Positions 58,101-59,070 are shown, counted from the stretch's first letter. The stretch is DNA of 64,000 nt from Acanthosoma haemorrhoidale (GCA_930367205.1 OV884012.1:54705239-54769238), one strand, 5' to 3'. The notes: generated by a model from the sequence alone, not told the origin. Program-made: numbers and translations.

Positions 58101-58196
58101 GTATGTTTTTTCAATGTTGCAACAATAAGTTCCAGAGAGTTCTTGAGCAATAAATGAAGCATGCGCTGCATCAAATAATCAATCAAACGTATTGAC
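932..58196 (-). CDS. DNAH6: Axonemal dynein heavy chain, DNAH6-like (31 internal exons, partial)
   Basis: Spliced gene read by hand: exons at 58196-58019, 57943-57771, 57698-57472, 57391-57217, 56370-56241, 50244-50140, 49015-48866, 47399-47271, 44219-43962, 41130-40921, 38834-38622, 35744-35598, 34550-34374, 25382-25158, 23917-23771, 23194-22944, 20697-20507, 20173-20058, 17146-17001, 16933-16655, 16454-16316, 14525-14313, 11581-11396, 10533-10396, 10323-10075, 9975-9755, 6790-6585, 6475-6220, 5507-5315, 1942-1719 and 1190-932. All introns are GT-AG and all phases join, giving 1,970 codons with no stop. The product is the ATP-driven motor of an axonemal inner dynein arm. Intact P-loops are seen in AAA1 (residues 1034-1041 of this fragment), AAA2 (1315-1322) and AAA3 (1657-1664). 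Order and wording match DNAH6 better than DNAH3/7/12, judged from memory of the family. DNAH6 proteins run to about 4,100 residues, so both ends are missing: the N-terminal few hundred residues, and everything from AAA4 on. It looks functional. Confidence 0.93.
1191..1718. other. Intron, nothing recognised
   Basis: AT-rich intron between the two last visible dynein exons. It has a short TAA run near 1200. No ORF or repeat that I recognise. Confidence 0.6.
1719..1942 (-). CDS. DNAH6: DNAH6-like exon 30: end of AAA3
   Basis: Residues 1810-1884. It contains the highly conserved [20 protein letters not shown] segment found near the end of AAA3 in axonemal heavy chains. Acceptor TTTTCAG, donor TTAAG|GTAATG. 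It ends with two bases of a split Arg codon completed by the next exon. Confidence 0.95.
1943..2479. other. Intron sequence before the LTR cluster
   Basis: Plain AT-rich intron. It runs into a short AT repeat that served as the landing site for the first LTR at 2480. Confidence 0.6.
2480..3141 (+). mobile_element. Solo LTR-like repeat, TGTTGTG family type A, copy 1
   Basis: Begins TGTTGTGAGTTTGTGATG directly after ATAT. Its far part shares the TTTTGCCAGAA / AGAACC block with the type B and C repeats. A second, shortened copy lies at 49570-49907 and shares the first ~340 bases. I infer an LTR because the related type B ends flank an internal region with a primer-binding site at 58791-61529. 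The right edge in the AT tract is approximate. Confidence 0.65.
3156..3666 (+). mobile_element. Solo LTR, TGTTGTG family type B
   Basis: Begins TGTTGTGATATTAGATATTG and ends AAAACGTAATA, the same ends as the LTRs of the element at 58791-61529. ATAT stands on both sides (3152-3155 and 3667-3670), consistent with a target duplication. No internal region remains, so this is a solo LTR left by recombination. Confidence 0.8.
3673..4676 (+). mobile_element. Solo LTR-like repeat, TGTTGTG family type C, copy 1 (interrupted)
   Basis: Begins TGTTGTGATATTTTAAAATG. A second copy at 26071-26831 shares the start, the AACTCGGAATTAGCGAGC block, the CATTCTTTC block, and the TTTTGC(C/A)AGAAGTTTCC end block. 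This copy is interrupted by a LINE tail at 3965-4191. The edges lie in AT repeats and are accurate to a few bases. Confidence 0.7.
3965..4191 (+). mobile_element. 5'-truncated Jockey-type LINE insertion (3' UTR only)
   Basis: About 190 bases of LINE 3' UTR followed by a run of A, flanked by the 13-base duplication GGAAAAGGGCTCA (3952-3964 and 4192-4204). The body matches the minus-strand 3' UTR of the full LINE at 28389-28585 with about two differences by eye, so it is young. The intact type C LTR at 26071 lacks it, which confirms an insertion. Confidence 0.92.
4677..5314. other. Intron, nothing recognised
   Basis: Starts with a TA microsatellite (about 4676-4694), then AT-rich intron. No coding signal. 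Confidence 0.6.
5315..5507 (-). CDS. DNAH6: DNAH6-like exon 29: AAA3
   Basis: Residues 1745-1809. It carries the conserved [20 protein letters not shown] segment of AAA3, where dyneins place the sensor region after Walker B. Acceptor TTTTTAG, donor TCT|GTAAGT. Phase 0 at its end. Confidence 0.96.
5508..6219. other. Intron, nothing recognised
   Basis: AT-rich intron within AAA3. The middle (about 5620-5830) is less AT-rich and may be old repeat, but I could not identify it. Confidence 0.5.
6220..6475 (-). CDS. DNAH6: DNAH6-like exon 28: AAA3 P-loop end and Walker B
   Basis: Residues 1660-1745. It completes the AAA3 P-loop (GTTGVGKS, with this exon giving VGKS) and carries NFSAQTSS and Walker [10 protein letters not shown]. 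The intron before it splits the P-loop glycine codon. Acceptor TATTTAG, donor CTTAG|GTATT. Confidence 0.96.
6585..6790 (-). CDS. DNAH6: DNAH6-like exon 27: AAA3 start
   Basis: Residues 1591-1660. It includes [10 protein letters not shown] and [10 protein letters not shown], the run-in to the AAA3 P-loop. Acceptor TTATTAG, donor ACAACAG|GTTATT. It ends after one base of the split Gly codon. Confidence 0.95.
6839..6890. repeat. GA and GATA microsatellite
   Basis: A run of AG dinucleotides followed by GATA units in the intron before exon 27. Confidence 0.9.
7028..7907. mobile_element. Foldback-type element with ~95-bp inverted ends
   Basis: The left arm (7028-7132, starting CTTTTCCCCTGGCCC) is the reverse complement of the right arm (7814-7907, ending GGGGGAAAAG). 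Shared blocks include CCTATGACAAAG and CATGCTCCC. By eye the arms are about 75-80% identical. The interior holds a loose direct repeat (near 7365 and 7575: TGCTGTTC(C)AATAAGA) but no ORF. Most likely a decayed non-autonomous DNA transposon. No target duplication could be fixed. Confidence 0.65.
7908..9754. other. Intron, unassigned
   Basis: The stretch near 8035 (CAGTAGAACCTCTTTAG) resembles a pogo/Tigger terminal sequence but has no partner. 8100-8850 is less AT-rich and probably old repeat. No dynein exon and no trusted ORF. Confidence 0.5.
9755..9975 (-). CDS. DNAH6: DNAH6-like exon 26: AAA2-AAA3 connector
   Basis: Residues 1518-1591. It contains [18 protein letters not shown], the conserved FxFxxxWSxGGNxxE segment between AAA2 and AAA3. 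Acceptor TTAACAG, donor CTCAA|GTAAAA. It ends with two bases of a split Lys codon. Confidence 0.94.
10075..10323 (-). CDS. DNAH6: DNAH6-like exon 25: AAA2 end
   Basis: Residues 1435-1517. It starts [20 protein letters not shown], the AAA2 sensor and arginine segment conserved in all dyneins, then [20 protein letters not shown]. Acceptor TTTATAG, donor CATCAG|GTATG. Phase 0 both ends. Confidence 0.97.
10396..10533 (-). CDS. DNAH6: DNAH6-like exon 24: AAA2 Walker B region
   Basis: Residues 1389-1434. It contains [20 protein letters not shown] and [14 protein letters not shown], the Walker B and sensor motifs of AAA2. Acceptor TATACAG, donor CCATGG|GTGCAT. Phase 0. Confidence 0.97.
10534..11395. 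other. Intron, nothing recognised
   Basis: AT-rich intron within AAA2. No supported feature. Confidence 0.6.
11396..11581 (-). CDS. DNAH6: DNAH6-like exon 23: AAA2
   Basis: Residues 1327-1388. It includes [19 protein letters not shown], the segment that follows the AAA2 P-loop in axonemal heavy chains. Acceptor CAACAAG, donor GTGCGG|GTAATT. Phase 0. Confidence 0.95.
11582..12190. other. Intron lead-in to a decayed repeat gene
   Basis: No exon. It probably includes the upstream part of the repeat-derived pseudogene that follows, but I cannot fix its left edge. Confidence 0.45.
12190..13850 (+). pseudogene. Decayed member of an arthropod multicopy hypothetical family
   Basis: Several frames in a row read as one broken protein. 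An [14 protein letters not shown] start lies near 12255, a segment with [15 protein letters not shown] at 12450-12719, one with [17 protein letters not shown] and [20 protein letters not shown] at 12820-13128, a [20 protein letters not shown] segment near 13220, and a late block ending [19 protein letters not shown] near 13740. Stops and frameshifts separate them. This order matches uncharacterised proteins that I recall as highly multicopy in arthropod genomes and probably transposon-linked. No function is known to me. It sits in an intron in the opposite orientation to the dynein gene. Confidence 0.7.
13851..14312. other. Intron, nothing recognised
   Basis: AT-rich, with no supported feature. 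Confidence 0.6.
14313..14525 (-). CDS. DNAH6: DNAH6-like exon 22: AAA2 P-loop
   Basis: Residues 1256-1326. It starts [18 protein letters not shown] and ends [15 protein letters not shown], the AAA2 nucleotide-binding loop (GPTGGGKT). Acceptor ATTTTAG, donor TTGAAT|GTAAAT. Phase 0. Confidence 0.97.
14526..16315. other. Intron with old dispersed repeats
   Basis: The first kilobase is moderately GC-rich and looks like old repeat. 15780-15960 is related, in inverted orientation, to 55970-56150 (see findings). No exon seen. Confidence 0.5.
16316..16454 (-). CDS. DNAH6: DNAH6-like exon 21: end of AAA1
   Basis: Residues 1209-1255: [20 protein letters not shown] then [21 protein letters not shown], the closing part of AAA1. 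Acceptor TGTTCAG, donor TTCAAG|GTAATA. Confidence 0.96.
16655..16933 (-). CDS. DNAH6: DNAH6-like exon 20: AAA1 sensor region
   Basis: Residues 1116-1209. It contains [30 protein letters not shown] and [16 protein letters not shown] sequence, here [18 protein letters not shown]. These are the sensor segments of the main ATPase site. Acceptor GTTTAG, donor ATGAG|GTAAG. Confidence 0.97.
17001..17146 (-). CDS. DNAH6: DNAH6-like exon 19: AAA1 Walker B
   Basis: Residues 1068-1116. It contains [20 protein letters not shown]. Asp1086-Glu1087 are the Walker B acidic pair of the main ATPase site, and both are present. Acceptor TGTTTAG, donor GAGTAG|GTAAGT. It ends with two bases of a split Arg codon. 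Confidence 0.98.
17147..17839. other. Intron with probable repeat-derived sequence
   Basis: 17240-17810 carries open stretches on both strands that I cannot assign. The last ~60 bases resemble the sequence just before the LTR-like repeat at 45030 (AATAAACTTATG...TCA.TATAG), so this is probably the 3' internal part of the same element. Confidence 0.4.
17840..18310 (+). repeat. LTR-like dispersed repeat (family D), copy 1
   Basis: It opens with a purine tract CTAGGGGGG, has TTATTCAGTCGGACC near 17950, and continues through CCAGTCTGCCTCTTTCTGG and TTTTCGCCTACCCTCAGAT. Related copies are at 45030-45420, 46670-46945 and, on the minus strand, 27143-27719 plus 32749-32860. The purine tract, TATA and initiator layout fit an LTR, but no paired copy is seen here. 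Confidence 0.6.
18311..18850. other. Intron, nothing recognised
   Basis: AT-rich, no exon or ORF supported. Confidence 0.55.
18851..18876 (+). repeat. Inverted repeat, left arm of the Penelope-like pair
   Basis: 26 bases starting GAAATAATTTATATTAAT, a perfect reverse complement of 19524-19549. It overlaps the end of the RT fragment. Confidence 0.85.
18859..19059 (-). pseudogene. Penelope-like element reverse transcriptase fragment
   Basis: The 66-codon reading includes [35 protein letters not shown]. This is the signature of Penelope-like RT around the conserved GLxMGxxLSPxLxE motif. Only this piece is left; the catalytic YVDD-type motif and the rest are missing. It lies opposite in orientation to the nuclease fragment next to it. 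Confidence 0.8.
19174..19419 (+). pseudogene. Penelope-like GIY-YIG endonuclease fragment
   Basis: An 82-codon open frame to a TAA stop containing [20 protein letters not shown] and [10 protein letters not shown]. The Cys pair followed by YVGRT and Arg is the Penelope-like version of the GIY-YIG nuclease (usually YIGQT). RT and nuclease fragments point in opposite directions. Confidence 0.75.
19524..19549 (-). repeat. Inverted repeat, right arm of the Penelope-like pair
   Basis: 26 bases, AAGTCCATATTAATATAA onward, complementary to 18851-18876. Confidence 0.85.
19550..20057. other. Intron, nothing recognised
   Basis: Very AT-rich. No exon or repeat recognised. Confidence 0.6.
20058..20173 (-). 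CDS. DNAH6: DNAH6-like exon 18: AAA1 P-loop
   Basis: Residues 1029-1067. It carries [20 protein letters not shown], the AAA1 P-loop with the catalytic Lys1040, then [13 protein letters not shown]. This is the main ATP-hydrolysis site of the motor. Acceptor ATTATAG, donor TATAAG|GTATC. Confidence 0.98.
20507..20697 (-). CDS. DNAH6: DNAH6-like exon 17: end of linker, start of AAA1
   Basis: Residues 965-1029. It reads [19 protein letters not shown] and then [20 protein letters not shown], the invariant run into AAA1. Acceptor TTTTTAG, donor TTGG|GTATTT. It begins and ends inside split codons that match its neighbours. Confidence 0.97.
20698..22943. other. Long intron with unassigned repeat patches
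   Basis: 20880-21250 is a more GC-rich patch, probably old repeat. 21586-21660 holds a tRNA-like sequence (listed separately). 22000-22560 is also less AT-rich without an ORF. No exon. Confidence 0.5.
21586..21655 (-). repeat. tRNA-like sequence, probably a SINE head or tRNA pseudogene
   Basis: Read on the minus strand it has a good A-box (TTGCTCAGCTAGTAGAG) with a pairable D-stem, and a B-box-like GTTCAGGTCC about 35 bases on. The acceptor stem does not pair and the anticodon arm is poor, so it is unlikely to be a working tRNA gene. Confidence 0.4.
22944..23194 (-). CDS. DNAH6: DNAH6-like exon 16: linker
   Basis: Residues 882-965. It begins [14 protein letters not shown] and ends [19 protein letters not shown], linker sequence conserved among axonemal heavy chains. 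Acceptor TTTTCAG, donor AATAG|GTAATA. Confidence 0.95.
23195..23770. other. Intron, nothing recognised
   Basis: AT-rich. No supported feature. Confidence 0.6.
23771..23917 (-). CDS. DNAH6: DNAH6-like exon 15: linker
   Basis: Residues 833-881. It contains [20 protein letters not shown], a conserved linker segment. Acceptor TTTTTAG, donor TCGCAG|GTAAAA. Phase 0 both ends. Confidence 0.95.
24225..24800 (+). pseudogene. LINE reverse transcriptase C-terminal remnant
   Basis: Reads [17 protein letters not shown] near 24275, then after a stop [18 protein letters not shown] at 24378-24425, then a shuffled thumb region to about 24630. TKxM followed by FxYLGS and a Gly-rich turn is typical of the RT thumb of RTE/BovB-like and related LINEs. 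Stops and frameshifts throughout. The clade is a guess. Confidence 0.65.
24801..25157. other. Intron, probably more of the LINE remnant
   Basis: No exon; the sequence probably continues the decayed LINE for part of its length. Confidence 0.4.
25158..25382 (-). CDS. DNAH6: DNAH6-like exon 14: linker
   Basis: Residues 758-832. It starts [20 protein letters not shown] and ends [13 protein letters not shown], linker sequence that directly follows the [12 protein letters not shown] end of exon 13. The join therefore spans the 9-kb intron holding the LINE cluster. Acceptor TTTTCAG, donor GTTAAG|GTATC. Confidence 0.96.
25383..26070. other. Intron, one short dispersed repeat
   Basis: The ~37 bases around 25920-25960 (TAGTTATAAACTGTAATTG...GTTTACAG) recur at 36361-36397. 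Nothing else recognised. Confidence 0.5.
26071..26831 (+). mobile_element. Solo LTR-like repeat, TGTTGTG family type C, copy 2
   Basis: Uninterrupted relative of 3673-4676, again preceded by ATATAT. It has the same start (TGTTGTGATATTTTAAAATG) and the same TTTTGCAAGAAGTTTCC end block. The right edge lies in AT-rich sequence and is approximate. Confidence 0.7.
27096..27142 (+). repeat. Fragment of LTR-like family D left edge
   Basis: GAGCACTCACTAGGGGGCTC matches the opening purine tract of the copy at 45030 and, less well, that at 17843. Only this short piece is present before the minus-strand copy begins. Confidence 0.4.
27143..27730 (-). repeat. LTR-like family D, copy 4, downstream half (split by LINE insertions)
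   Basis: On the minus strand it matches the copy at 17840-18310 (CAGTCTGCCTCTCTCCGG, TTTTCGCCTACCCTTAGAT, TTTGTCCGGGGCACA). Its other half is 32749-32860. The local GC content is far above the surrounding intron. An open frame on the plus strand (27349-27654) is not considered a gene. The ends at 27730 coincide with the LINE target duplication TCAGGTCTGA. Confidence 0.6.
27731..28353 (-). mobile_element. Truncated Jockey-type LINE, second subfamily
   Basis: 5'-truncated copy in the same orientation as the full LINE beside it. It keeps the last part of ORF2 with an in-frame deletion of about 71 codons, a diverged 3' UTR, and a poly-A tail (T-run at 27731-27749 on the plus strand). CTCAGGTCTGA stands at both ends (27720-27730 and 28354-28364), so it has its own target duplication. 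Confidence 0.88.
27992..28353 (-). pseudogene. ORF2 3' fragment of the truncated LINE
   Basis: About 120 codons ending [14 protein letters not shown], as in the full copy. Relative to the full ORF2 it skips from LVYLG to LQQFQNG, removing part of the thumb. It begins at the 5' truncation point, so it has no real start. Confidence 0.85.
28674..31298 (-). CDS. LINE ORF2: endonuclease and reverse transcriptase
   Basis: 874 codons, apparently intact. N-terminal apurinic-type endonuclease: LNFNVDG (res. 7-13), VVLTDTR (33-39, Asp where Glu is usual), GDLNAR (133-138), STIDLLL (179-185), SDHRPV (203-208). Reverse transcriptase: [33 protein letters not shown] and the catalytic FADD at 647-650. It nicks target DNA and copies its RNA in place. 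Its ATG overlaps the original ORF1 stop (ATGGTAG), suggesting translation by stop-and-restart. Clade Jockey is inferred from the ORF1 knuckles and RT wording; CR1 or a near relative is possible. Confidence 0.93.
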   Translation of the reverse strand: MVDYQVLNFNVDGLLTKIDEVEVLLALYRPDIVVLTDTRVSAQSFHIKGYSTAIERVNGYGGVLIAIRLGINWKKVASPLTTTDPKLHHLTVKVNLGRPIYLTALYRRPYASLQEYSALLHACSQRSNHWVVGDLNARHTMWYNIATNMAGRLLLRTPFTVVHPQTFTFRHRGNPQATSTIDLLLTKQPHRITSCTALDFITSDHRPVLYAVDGKVATPRPTRYDYRRADWDLYRSQIYHNLHTVPVLRTKEEVDLQLSFITDVIIDAANTAIPKYTPMPPSLRPPPDHILKIIALRHTWKNRWYRTRDQQAKVVVNSLATQIRGLMKLWKRAQWHEKLRSTHGDHRKFWKLLKTTKGKTATVRLHEGDNVLTAEQQATKLADHYARDITARMGYYHIPPPVDAEQNNMFVSPKQLKAILRRCQGNRAPGHDGIQTVLLKQMPRRGIVQLANLYNSCIRVRYFPDTWKQAILFPLLKPAKSGDQPAHYRPISLLPQMGKIFEKILLNYLKDYCSENDIIPPEQTGFQSSMNAEHALLKVQSEVSHNMNRNIATAMISIDCTQAFDSVSHGTLCQMLCDRECPEQLYSILASFLKNRSLRVRVGDSFSEAVPLTCGVPQGAILSPVLFNVYTSEIVGARYKNTTVTAFADDIALYSSSMSAKVALRQAEAACNQISERLGRFNISVNAGKTDCVIFSFQKGKSPLPTSYIVGTEKNSPANNLVYLGIKMDRHLHFSNHFTKKLKHTRMKSYRLTHLLTSPNLSLRLKLLIYKSILRPTLLYGAPLFRYLTYTTAKKLQQFQNGILMKVVRGTSFEQRRNSELHEIFELPTVHEFIQRRHIKFFDSLQYLTNPVFNTITPAPFPQRWQDAVAAGTL
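31292..32566 (-). pseudogene. LINE ORF1 (gag-like nucleic-acid-binding protein), one in-frame stop
   Basis: Starts at ATG 32566 and is open for 334 codons to TAG at 31564-31562; the same frame then runs on for 89 more codons to a TAG at 31294-31292 that overlaps the ORF2 start. An acidic N-terminus ([10 protein letters not shown]) is followed by a basic middle and Cys clusters: [42 protein letters not shown]. In the family these are CCHC knuckles; here the first has Tyr and the third Pro where His is expected. The tail past the stop holds a 7-residue repeat APSTSRA. The stop probably makes this copy defective, unless read through. Confidence 0.88.
31478..31541. repeat. 21-bp tandem repeat, three units
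   Basis: Three units of GCTCT(A/C)GACGTGGAGGGGGCA on the plus strand. On the LINE strand each encodes APSTSRA in the ORF1 frame, beyond the premature stop. Confidence 0.9.
32749..32860 (-). repeat. LTR-like family D, copy 4, upstream half with TATA and initiator
   Basis: On the minus strand it contains CTATATAAACGG followed by ATTCTCAGTCAGACCTGA, the same TATA-to-TTATTCAGTC layout as the copy at 45129-45165. The LINE inserted directly after this initiator-like sequence. Confidence 0.55.
32861..34373. other. Intron with small transposon scraps
   Basis: TATGA-type tandem repeat near 32888-32910. 33528-33600 has TTCGAACCTCTACATATCGAAA and a partial inverse ATTTCGATATAT, resembling pogo/Tigger ends. 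A 68-base exon-like stretch lies on the minus strand near 33996-34064 (see findings). Nothing firmly assigned. Confidence 0.5.
34374..34550 (-). CDS. DNAH6: DNAH6-like exon 13: linker core
   Basis: Residues 699-757. It contains [20 protein letters not shown] followed by [10 protein letters not shown], one of the best-conserved linker segments in all axonemal dyneins. Acceptor TTTTTAG, donor GCACAG|GTATGT. Phase 0. Confidence 0.98.
34551..35597. other. Intron, nothing recognised
   Basis: AT-rich, with a slightly richer patch near 34960-35220 that I could not assign. Confidence 0.55.
35598..35744 (-). CDS. DNAH6: DNAH6-like exon 12: linker
   Basis: Residues 650-698. It contains [20 protein letters not shown], a hallmark of the dynein linker. 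Acceptor ATTCAG, donor TATAGG|GTAATG. Phase 0. Confidence 0.97.
35745..38621. other. Long intron with a weak LINE scrap
   Basis: 36361-36397 repeats the TAGTTATAAACTGTAATTG block of 25920. 36940-37075 on the plus strand hints at LINE RT (see separate entry). The remainder is AT-rich without ORFs. Confidence 0.5.
36940..37075 (+). pseudogene. Possible LINE RT scrap
   Basis: Reads [20 protein letters not shown], close to the FRPISLTSFLxKxLExLV block that opens the RT of Jockey-related LINEs. No other RT motif follows in any frame, so this is a scrap at best. Confidence 0.4.
38622..38834 (-). CDS. DNAH6: DNAH6-like exon 11: linker
   Basis: Residues 579-649. It contains VSWxxLEF-like [40 protein letters not shown] and [15 protein letters not shown]. 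Acceptor TTATAG, donor CTTTG|GTAAAT. Phase 0. Confidence 0.96.
38835..40920. other. Long intron, nothing recognised
   Basis: Over 2 kb of AT-rich sequence with a T-run near 40745-40760. No exon or repeat recognised. Confidence 0.6.
40921..41130 (-). CDS. DNAH6: DNAH6-like exon 10: linker start
   Basis: Residues 509-578. It contains [17 protein letters not shown] and [20 protein letters not shown], matching the RHW and QAS.E..LE blocks of dynein linkers. Acceptor TTTACAG, donor AAAAAG|GTAAAT. Phase 0. Confidence 0.96.
41131..41819. other. Intron, nothing recognised
   Basis: AT-rich; may include the degraded end of the transposon that follows. Confidence 0.5.
41820..42445 (-). pseudogene. pogo/Tigger-type transposase remnant
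   Basis: Read on the minus strand across frames: [20 protein letters not shown] then LGLF near 42325-42400 (first catalytic Asp block), [11 protein letters not shown] near 42230, [10 protein letters not shown] at 42005-42034 (second block), and [20 protein letters not shown] at 41895-41955 (third block, normally PMDQGVI). Order and spacing match the catalytic triad of pogo/Tigger (jerky-like) transposases. Several frameshifts and stops: inactive. It lies in the intron between exons 9 and 10. Confidence 0.85.
42446..43961. other. Intron, nothing recognised
   Basis: AT-rich; short open stretches near 43698-43910 show no family signal. Confidence 0.55.
43962..44219 (-). CDS. DNAH6: DNAH6-like exon 9: tail-linker junction
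   Basis: Residues 423-508. It contains [20 protein letters not shown], start of the conserved N-terminal region 2 of dyneins, and [20 protein letters not shown]. Acceptor TGATCAG, donor GAAAAG|GTGTGC. Phase 0. Confidence 0.97.
44220..45029. other. Intron, probably repeat-derived in its second half
   Basis: From about 44950 on it resembles the sequence upstream of the LTR-like repeat at 17840, suggesting the 3' internal end of the same element. Open stretches at 44355-44552 and 44759-44977 show no motif. Confidence 0.45.
45030..45420 (+). repeat. LTR-like family D, copy 2
   Basis: It opens with AGCACTCACTAGGGGGACTG, has a TATA box and TTATTCAGTC, then matches copy 1 through ACCATAGCTTTCTTAT and GTCCCTACAAAATG. 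The right part is missing or diverged. Confidence 0.6.
45129..45165 (+). promoter_or_regulatory. Candidate LTR promoter: TATA box and initiator
   Basis: TATATAAGG starts 33 bases before the A of TCAGTC, the arthropod initiator consensus. The same pair recurs in the minus-strand copy at 32747-32770, with shorter spacing. Confidence 0.4.
45530..45960 (-). pseudogene. Decayed member of a second multicopy hypothetical family
   Basis: On the minus strand: [20 protein letters not shown] near 45750-45815, then in another frame [20 protein letters not shown] and [17 protein letters not shown] (45550-45745). The DLHA.DA.YH, RGRP and later LE..D.E.......L...M pattern is one I associate with uncharacterised, highly repeated insect proteins. 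Function unknown; it is broken by stops. Confidence 0.55.
46670..46945 (+). repeat. LTR-like family D, copy 3 (partial)
   Basis: Matches copy 1 from ATGGCTTTCTTATTTAC through GATTTAATCTCAGCACTG to ACCAGTCTGCCTCTTTCTGG. The opening part with the promoter is absent. Confidence 0.6.
46946..47270. other. Intron, nothing recognised
   Basis: AT-rich; no feature. Confidence 0.6.
47271..47399 (-). CDS. DNAH6: DNAH6-like exon 8: tail
   Basis: Residues 380-422: [20 protein letters not shown], then [18 protein letters not shown]. Helical tail sequence aligned between its neighbours. Acceptor CTAAAG, donor TGAAG|GTATG. Phase 0. Confidence 0.92.
47400..47959. other. Intron, nothing recognised
   Basis: AT-rich; no feature. 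Confidence 0.6.
47960..48310 (-). pseudogene. LINE reverse transcriptase scrap
   Basis: Reads [20 protein letters not shown] and [19 protein letters not shown] (48165-48290), the first catalytic-Asp block of LINE reverse transcriptase (FDFSKAFD). The frame then breaks and no FADD-type motif follows. Probably the I/Jockey group; a different family from the full LINE at 28365. Confidence 0.85.
48311..48865. other. Intron, nothing recognised
   Basis: AT-rich with A and T runs; no feature. Confidence 0.6.
48866..49015 (-). CDS. DNAH6: DNAH6-like exon 7: tail
   Basis: Residues 330-379: [20 protein letters not shown], then [15 protein letters not shown]. Heptad-rich tail sequence. Acceptor TTTAAG, donor CTGAG|GTAACA. 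Phase 0. Confidence 0.92.
49016..49569. other. Intron, nothing recognised
   Basis: AT-rich; 49210-49450 is somewhat richer in GC and may be old repeat. Confidence 0.5.
49570..49907 (+). mobile_element. TGTTGTG family type A, copy 2 (truncated)
   Basis: Matches 2480-2825 from TGTTGTGAGTTTGTGATG to GACCCGCCCATGAGACAAGG, then similarity stops. Unlike the others it is preceded by TTAGA rather than ATAT. Confidence 0.75.
50140..50244 (-). CDS. DNAH6: DNAH6-like exon 6: tail
   Basis: Residues 295-329: [20 protein letters not shown] then [13 protein letters not shown]. Acceptor TCACAG, donor TATTGG|GTAAAT. Phase 0; 105 bases. Confidence 0.9.
50245..51540. other. Intron, nothing firmly recognised
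   Basis: AT-rich to about 51000; 51000-51540 is less AT-rich and may be transposon-derived. Copy one of the 87-bp direct repeat starts at 51541. Confidence 0.5.
51541..51627 (+). repeat. 87-bp direct repeat, first copy
   Basis: Starts TGGAGAGGTTAGCTCATAG and differs from 52829-52915 at two positions by eye. The second copy lies 1,288 bases on. Confidence 0.92.
51651..51666. repeat. 16-bp perfect palindrome
   Basis: ATTGCACATGTGCAAT reads the same on both strands. It lies between the two direct repeats. Confidence 0.9.
52829..52915 (+). repeat. 87-bp direct repeat, second copy
   Basis: Nearly identical to 51541-51627. It may be the right end of a 1.37-kb insertion whose left end is the first copy, or a local duplication. 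Confidence 0.92.
53142..53285 (+). repeat. Gypsy 5' LTR
   Basis: TGTGGTAACACTG to ATAATACAACA, 144 bases, TG...CA ends. Contains AATAAAG near its middle. Confidence 0.95.
53364..54374 (+). pseudogene. Gypsy gag and start of protease, with one internal stop
   Basis: The frame starts at ATG 53364, hits TAG at 53433-53435 (codon 24), then is open to 54374. The C-terminal third has two zinc knuckles, [13 protein letters not shown] and [19 protein letters not shown] near 54330 is the protease active site (Asp-Thr-Gly). Downstream the protease is cut short and the frame ends. Confidence 0.88.
54328..55365 (+). pseudogene. Gypsy pol fragment: reverse transcriptase
   Basis: Open in the +1 frame overlapping the gag end. 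RT blocks: [48 protein letters not shown] and catalytic YFDDIL. The frame runs to [13 protein letters not shown] and directly into the right LTR, so the thumb end, RNase H and integrase are deleted. Confidence 0.93.
55366..55509 (+). repeat. Gypsy 3' LTR
   Basis: 144 bases, TGTGGTCACACTG to ATAATACAACA, followed by the target duplication TTGCT. It abuts RT coding sequence directly with no visible purine tract. Confidence 0.95.
55515..56240. other. Intron with a dispersed repeat
   Basis: 55970-56150 is related in inverted orientation to 15780-15960. Nothing else recognised. Confidence 0.5.
56241..56370 (-). CDS. DNAH6: DNAH6-like exon 5: tail
   Basis: Residues 251-294: [20 protein letters not shown] then [21 protein letters not shown] second frame is also open here, but only this one fits the two-base overhang from exon 4 and the phase-0 start of exon 6. 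Acceptor TTTTCAG, donor GGAAGA|GTTAGT. Confidence 0.88.
56371..57216. other. Intron, nothing recognised
   Basis: AT-rich. No exon needed here, since exons 4 and 5 join in frame. Confidence 0.6.
57217..57391 (-). CDS. DNAH6: DNAH6-like exon 4: tail
   Basis: Residues 193-251: [38 protein letters not shown], and VVTSALPQ. An internal GTATTG at 57313 looks like a donor but the frame and homology run past it to CCACA|GTAAGC. Acceptor ATTTTCAG. Confidence 0.9.
57472..57698 (-). CDS. DNAH6: DNAH6-like exon 3: tail
   Basis: Residues 117-193: [20 protein letters not shown], then [18 protein letters not shown]. Acceptor TTTTTTAG, donor GAAAGAG|GTAAAG. Begins and ends inside codons shared with its neighbours. 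Confidence 0.9.
57771..57943 (-). CDS. DNAH6: DNAH6-like exon 2: tail
   Basis: Residues 60-117: [20 protein letters not shown], then [22 protein letters not shown] followed by PS..... is the tail block seen in single-headed inner-arm dyneins. Acceptor ACCTTAG, donor ACCAG|GTATTT. Confidence 0.92.
58019..58196 (-). CDS. DNAH6: DNAH6-like exon 1 of those visible: tail
   Basis: Residues 1-59 of the fragment: [20 protein letters not shown], then [15 protein letters not shown]. This is the most upstream exon found. It begins with the last base of a codon split by an intron, so at least one more coding exon must lie further up. Acceptor TTTTAAG, donor CCTTGG|GTATG. Confidence 0.88.
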
Positions 58197-58790
58197 CTTA
58201 AAATAAGAACAGTTATTTCAATTATTTTACCCACACACTGACATTAGGTCACTAACAATAAGCACCCTGGAGCCATCTTTCTTAGAAAGGCCCCCCTCCC
58301 ATCCCCCCTAGGGGGAACACTGTTACTACTCCATTAGAAGTGAAAGCAAAATTTGAGGATGTTAAATAAATTGATGGCAAACCCTATCAGCAACTCATTG
58401 ATTCTTTAATGTACCTAGTGGTTTAAACCGGATATTTTTGCCATGGGGTTAGCAAATTAAGGCAATATAATACCAAATATGGACAAGATTAATAGAATAT
58501 AGTCAATCTTTTTAGCTTAAAACCTAAAAGGAACTGGAGATTTATGAATTTTTTTTAATAAAAAATAATTGAATTCTTACTGGATTTTCTGAAGCAGATT
58601 GGGGATGAGAAAGCAATCACTGAAAATCTTATACCGGAGATGACATTGCCATGGCTAATGGAGCTGTATTATAGGATTTAAGAATGCAGAGAAGTGTTGT
58701 GCTGTCAAGTGTGAAGGGGAATACATGGCTAAGGAAGCGCCATAGCATAGGGAATACATCCTAAGAAAGCGATACTTCTCAAGTAAATAT
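58197..58790. other. Intron, nothing recognised
   Basis: No exon; a few C/G-rich bases near 58290. It ends at AATAT, the target of the LTR element. Confidence 0.55.
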
Positions 58791-59070
58791 TGTTGTGATA
58801 TTAGGTATTGTGGAGTTTGTATATAAATATTTAATCCCACCTTGAATCAAGAAGGCAAACTAAAACAATTGAGAGTGGAGGAAAAAACAAAAGGTAGTAT
58901 ACTGGTTGTTGTGATGATGAAAACACACACAGAATTATTCTCTCTCTAGTTATGGGATCGGCCTGGTGTATAGGTGTCTGGGTCTAGTGATAATGGAAAA
59001 ACTTTTATAGTATAGTTGTTGTTGTGAGAATGAAAAATAAAATTACCATATTTATTAAAAGAACGTAATA
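58791..59070 (+). repeat. 5' LTR with internal deletion
   Basis: TGTTGTGATATTAGGTATTG to AGAACGTAATA, 280 bases, against 624 in the right LTR. Confidence 0.88.
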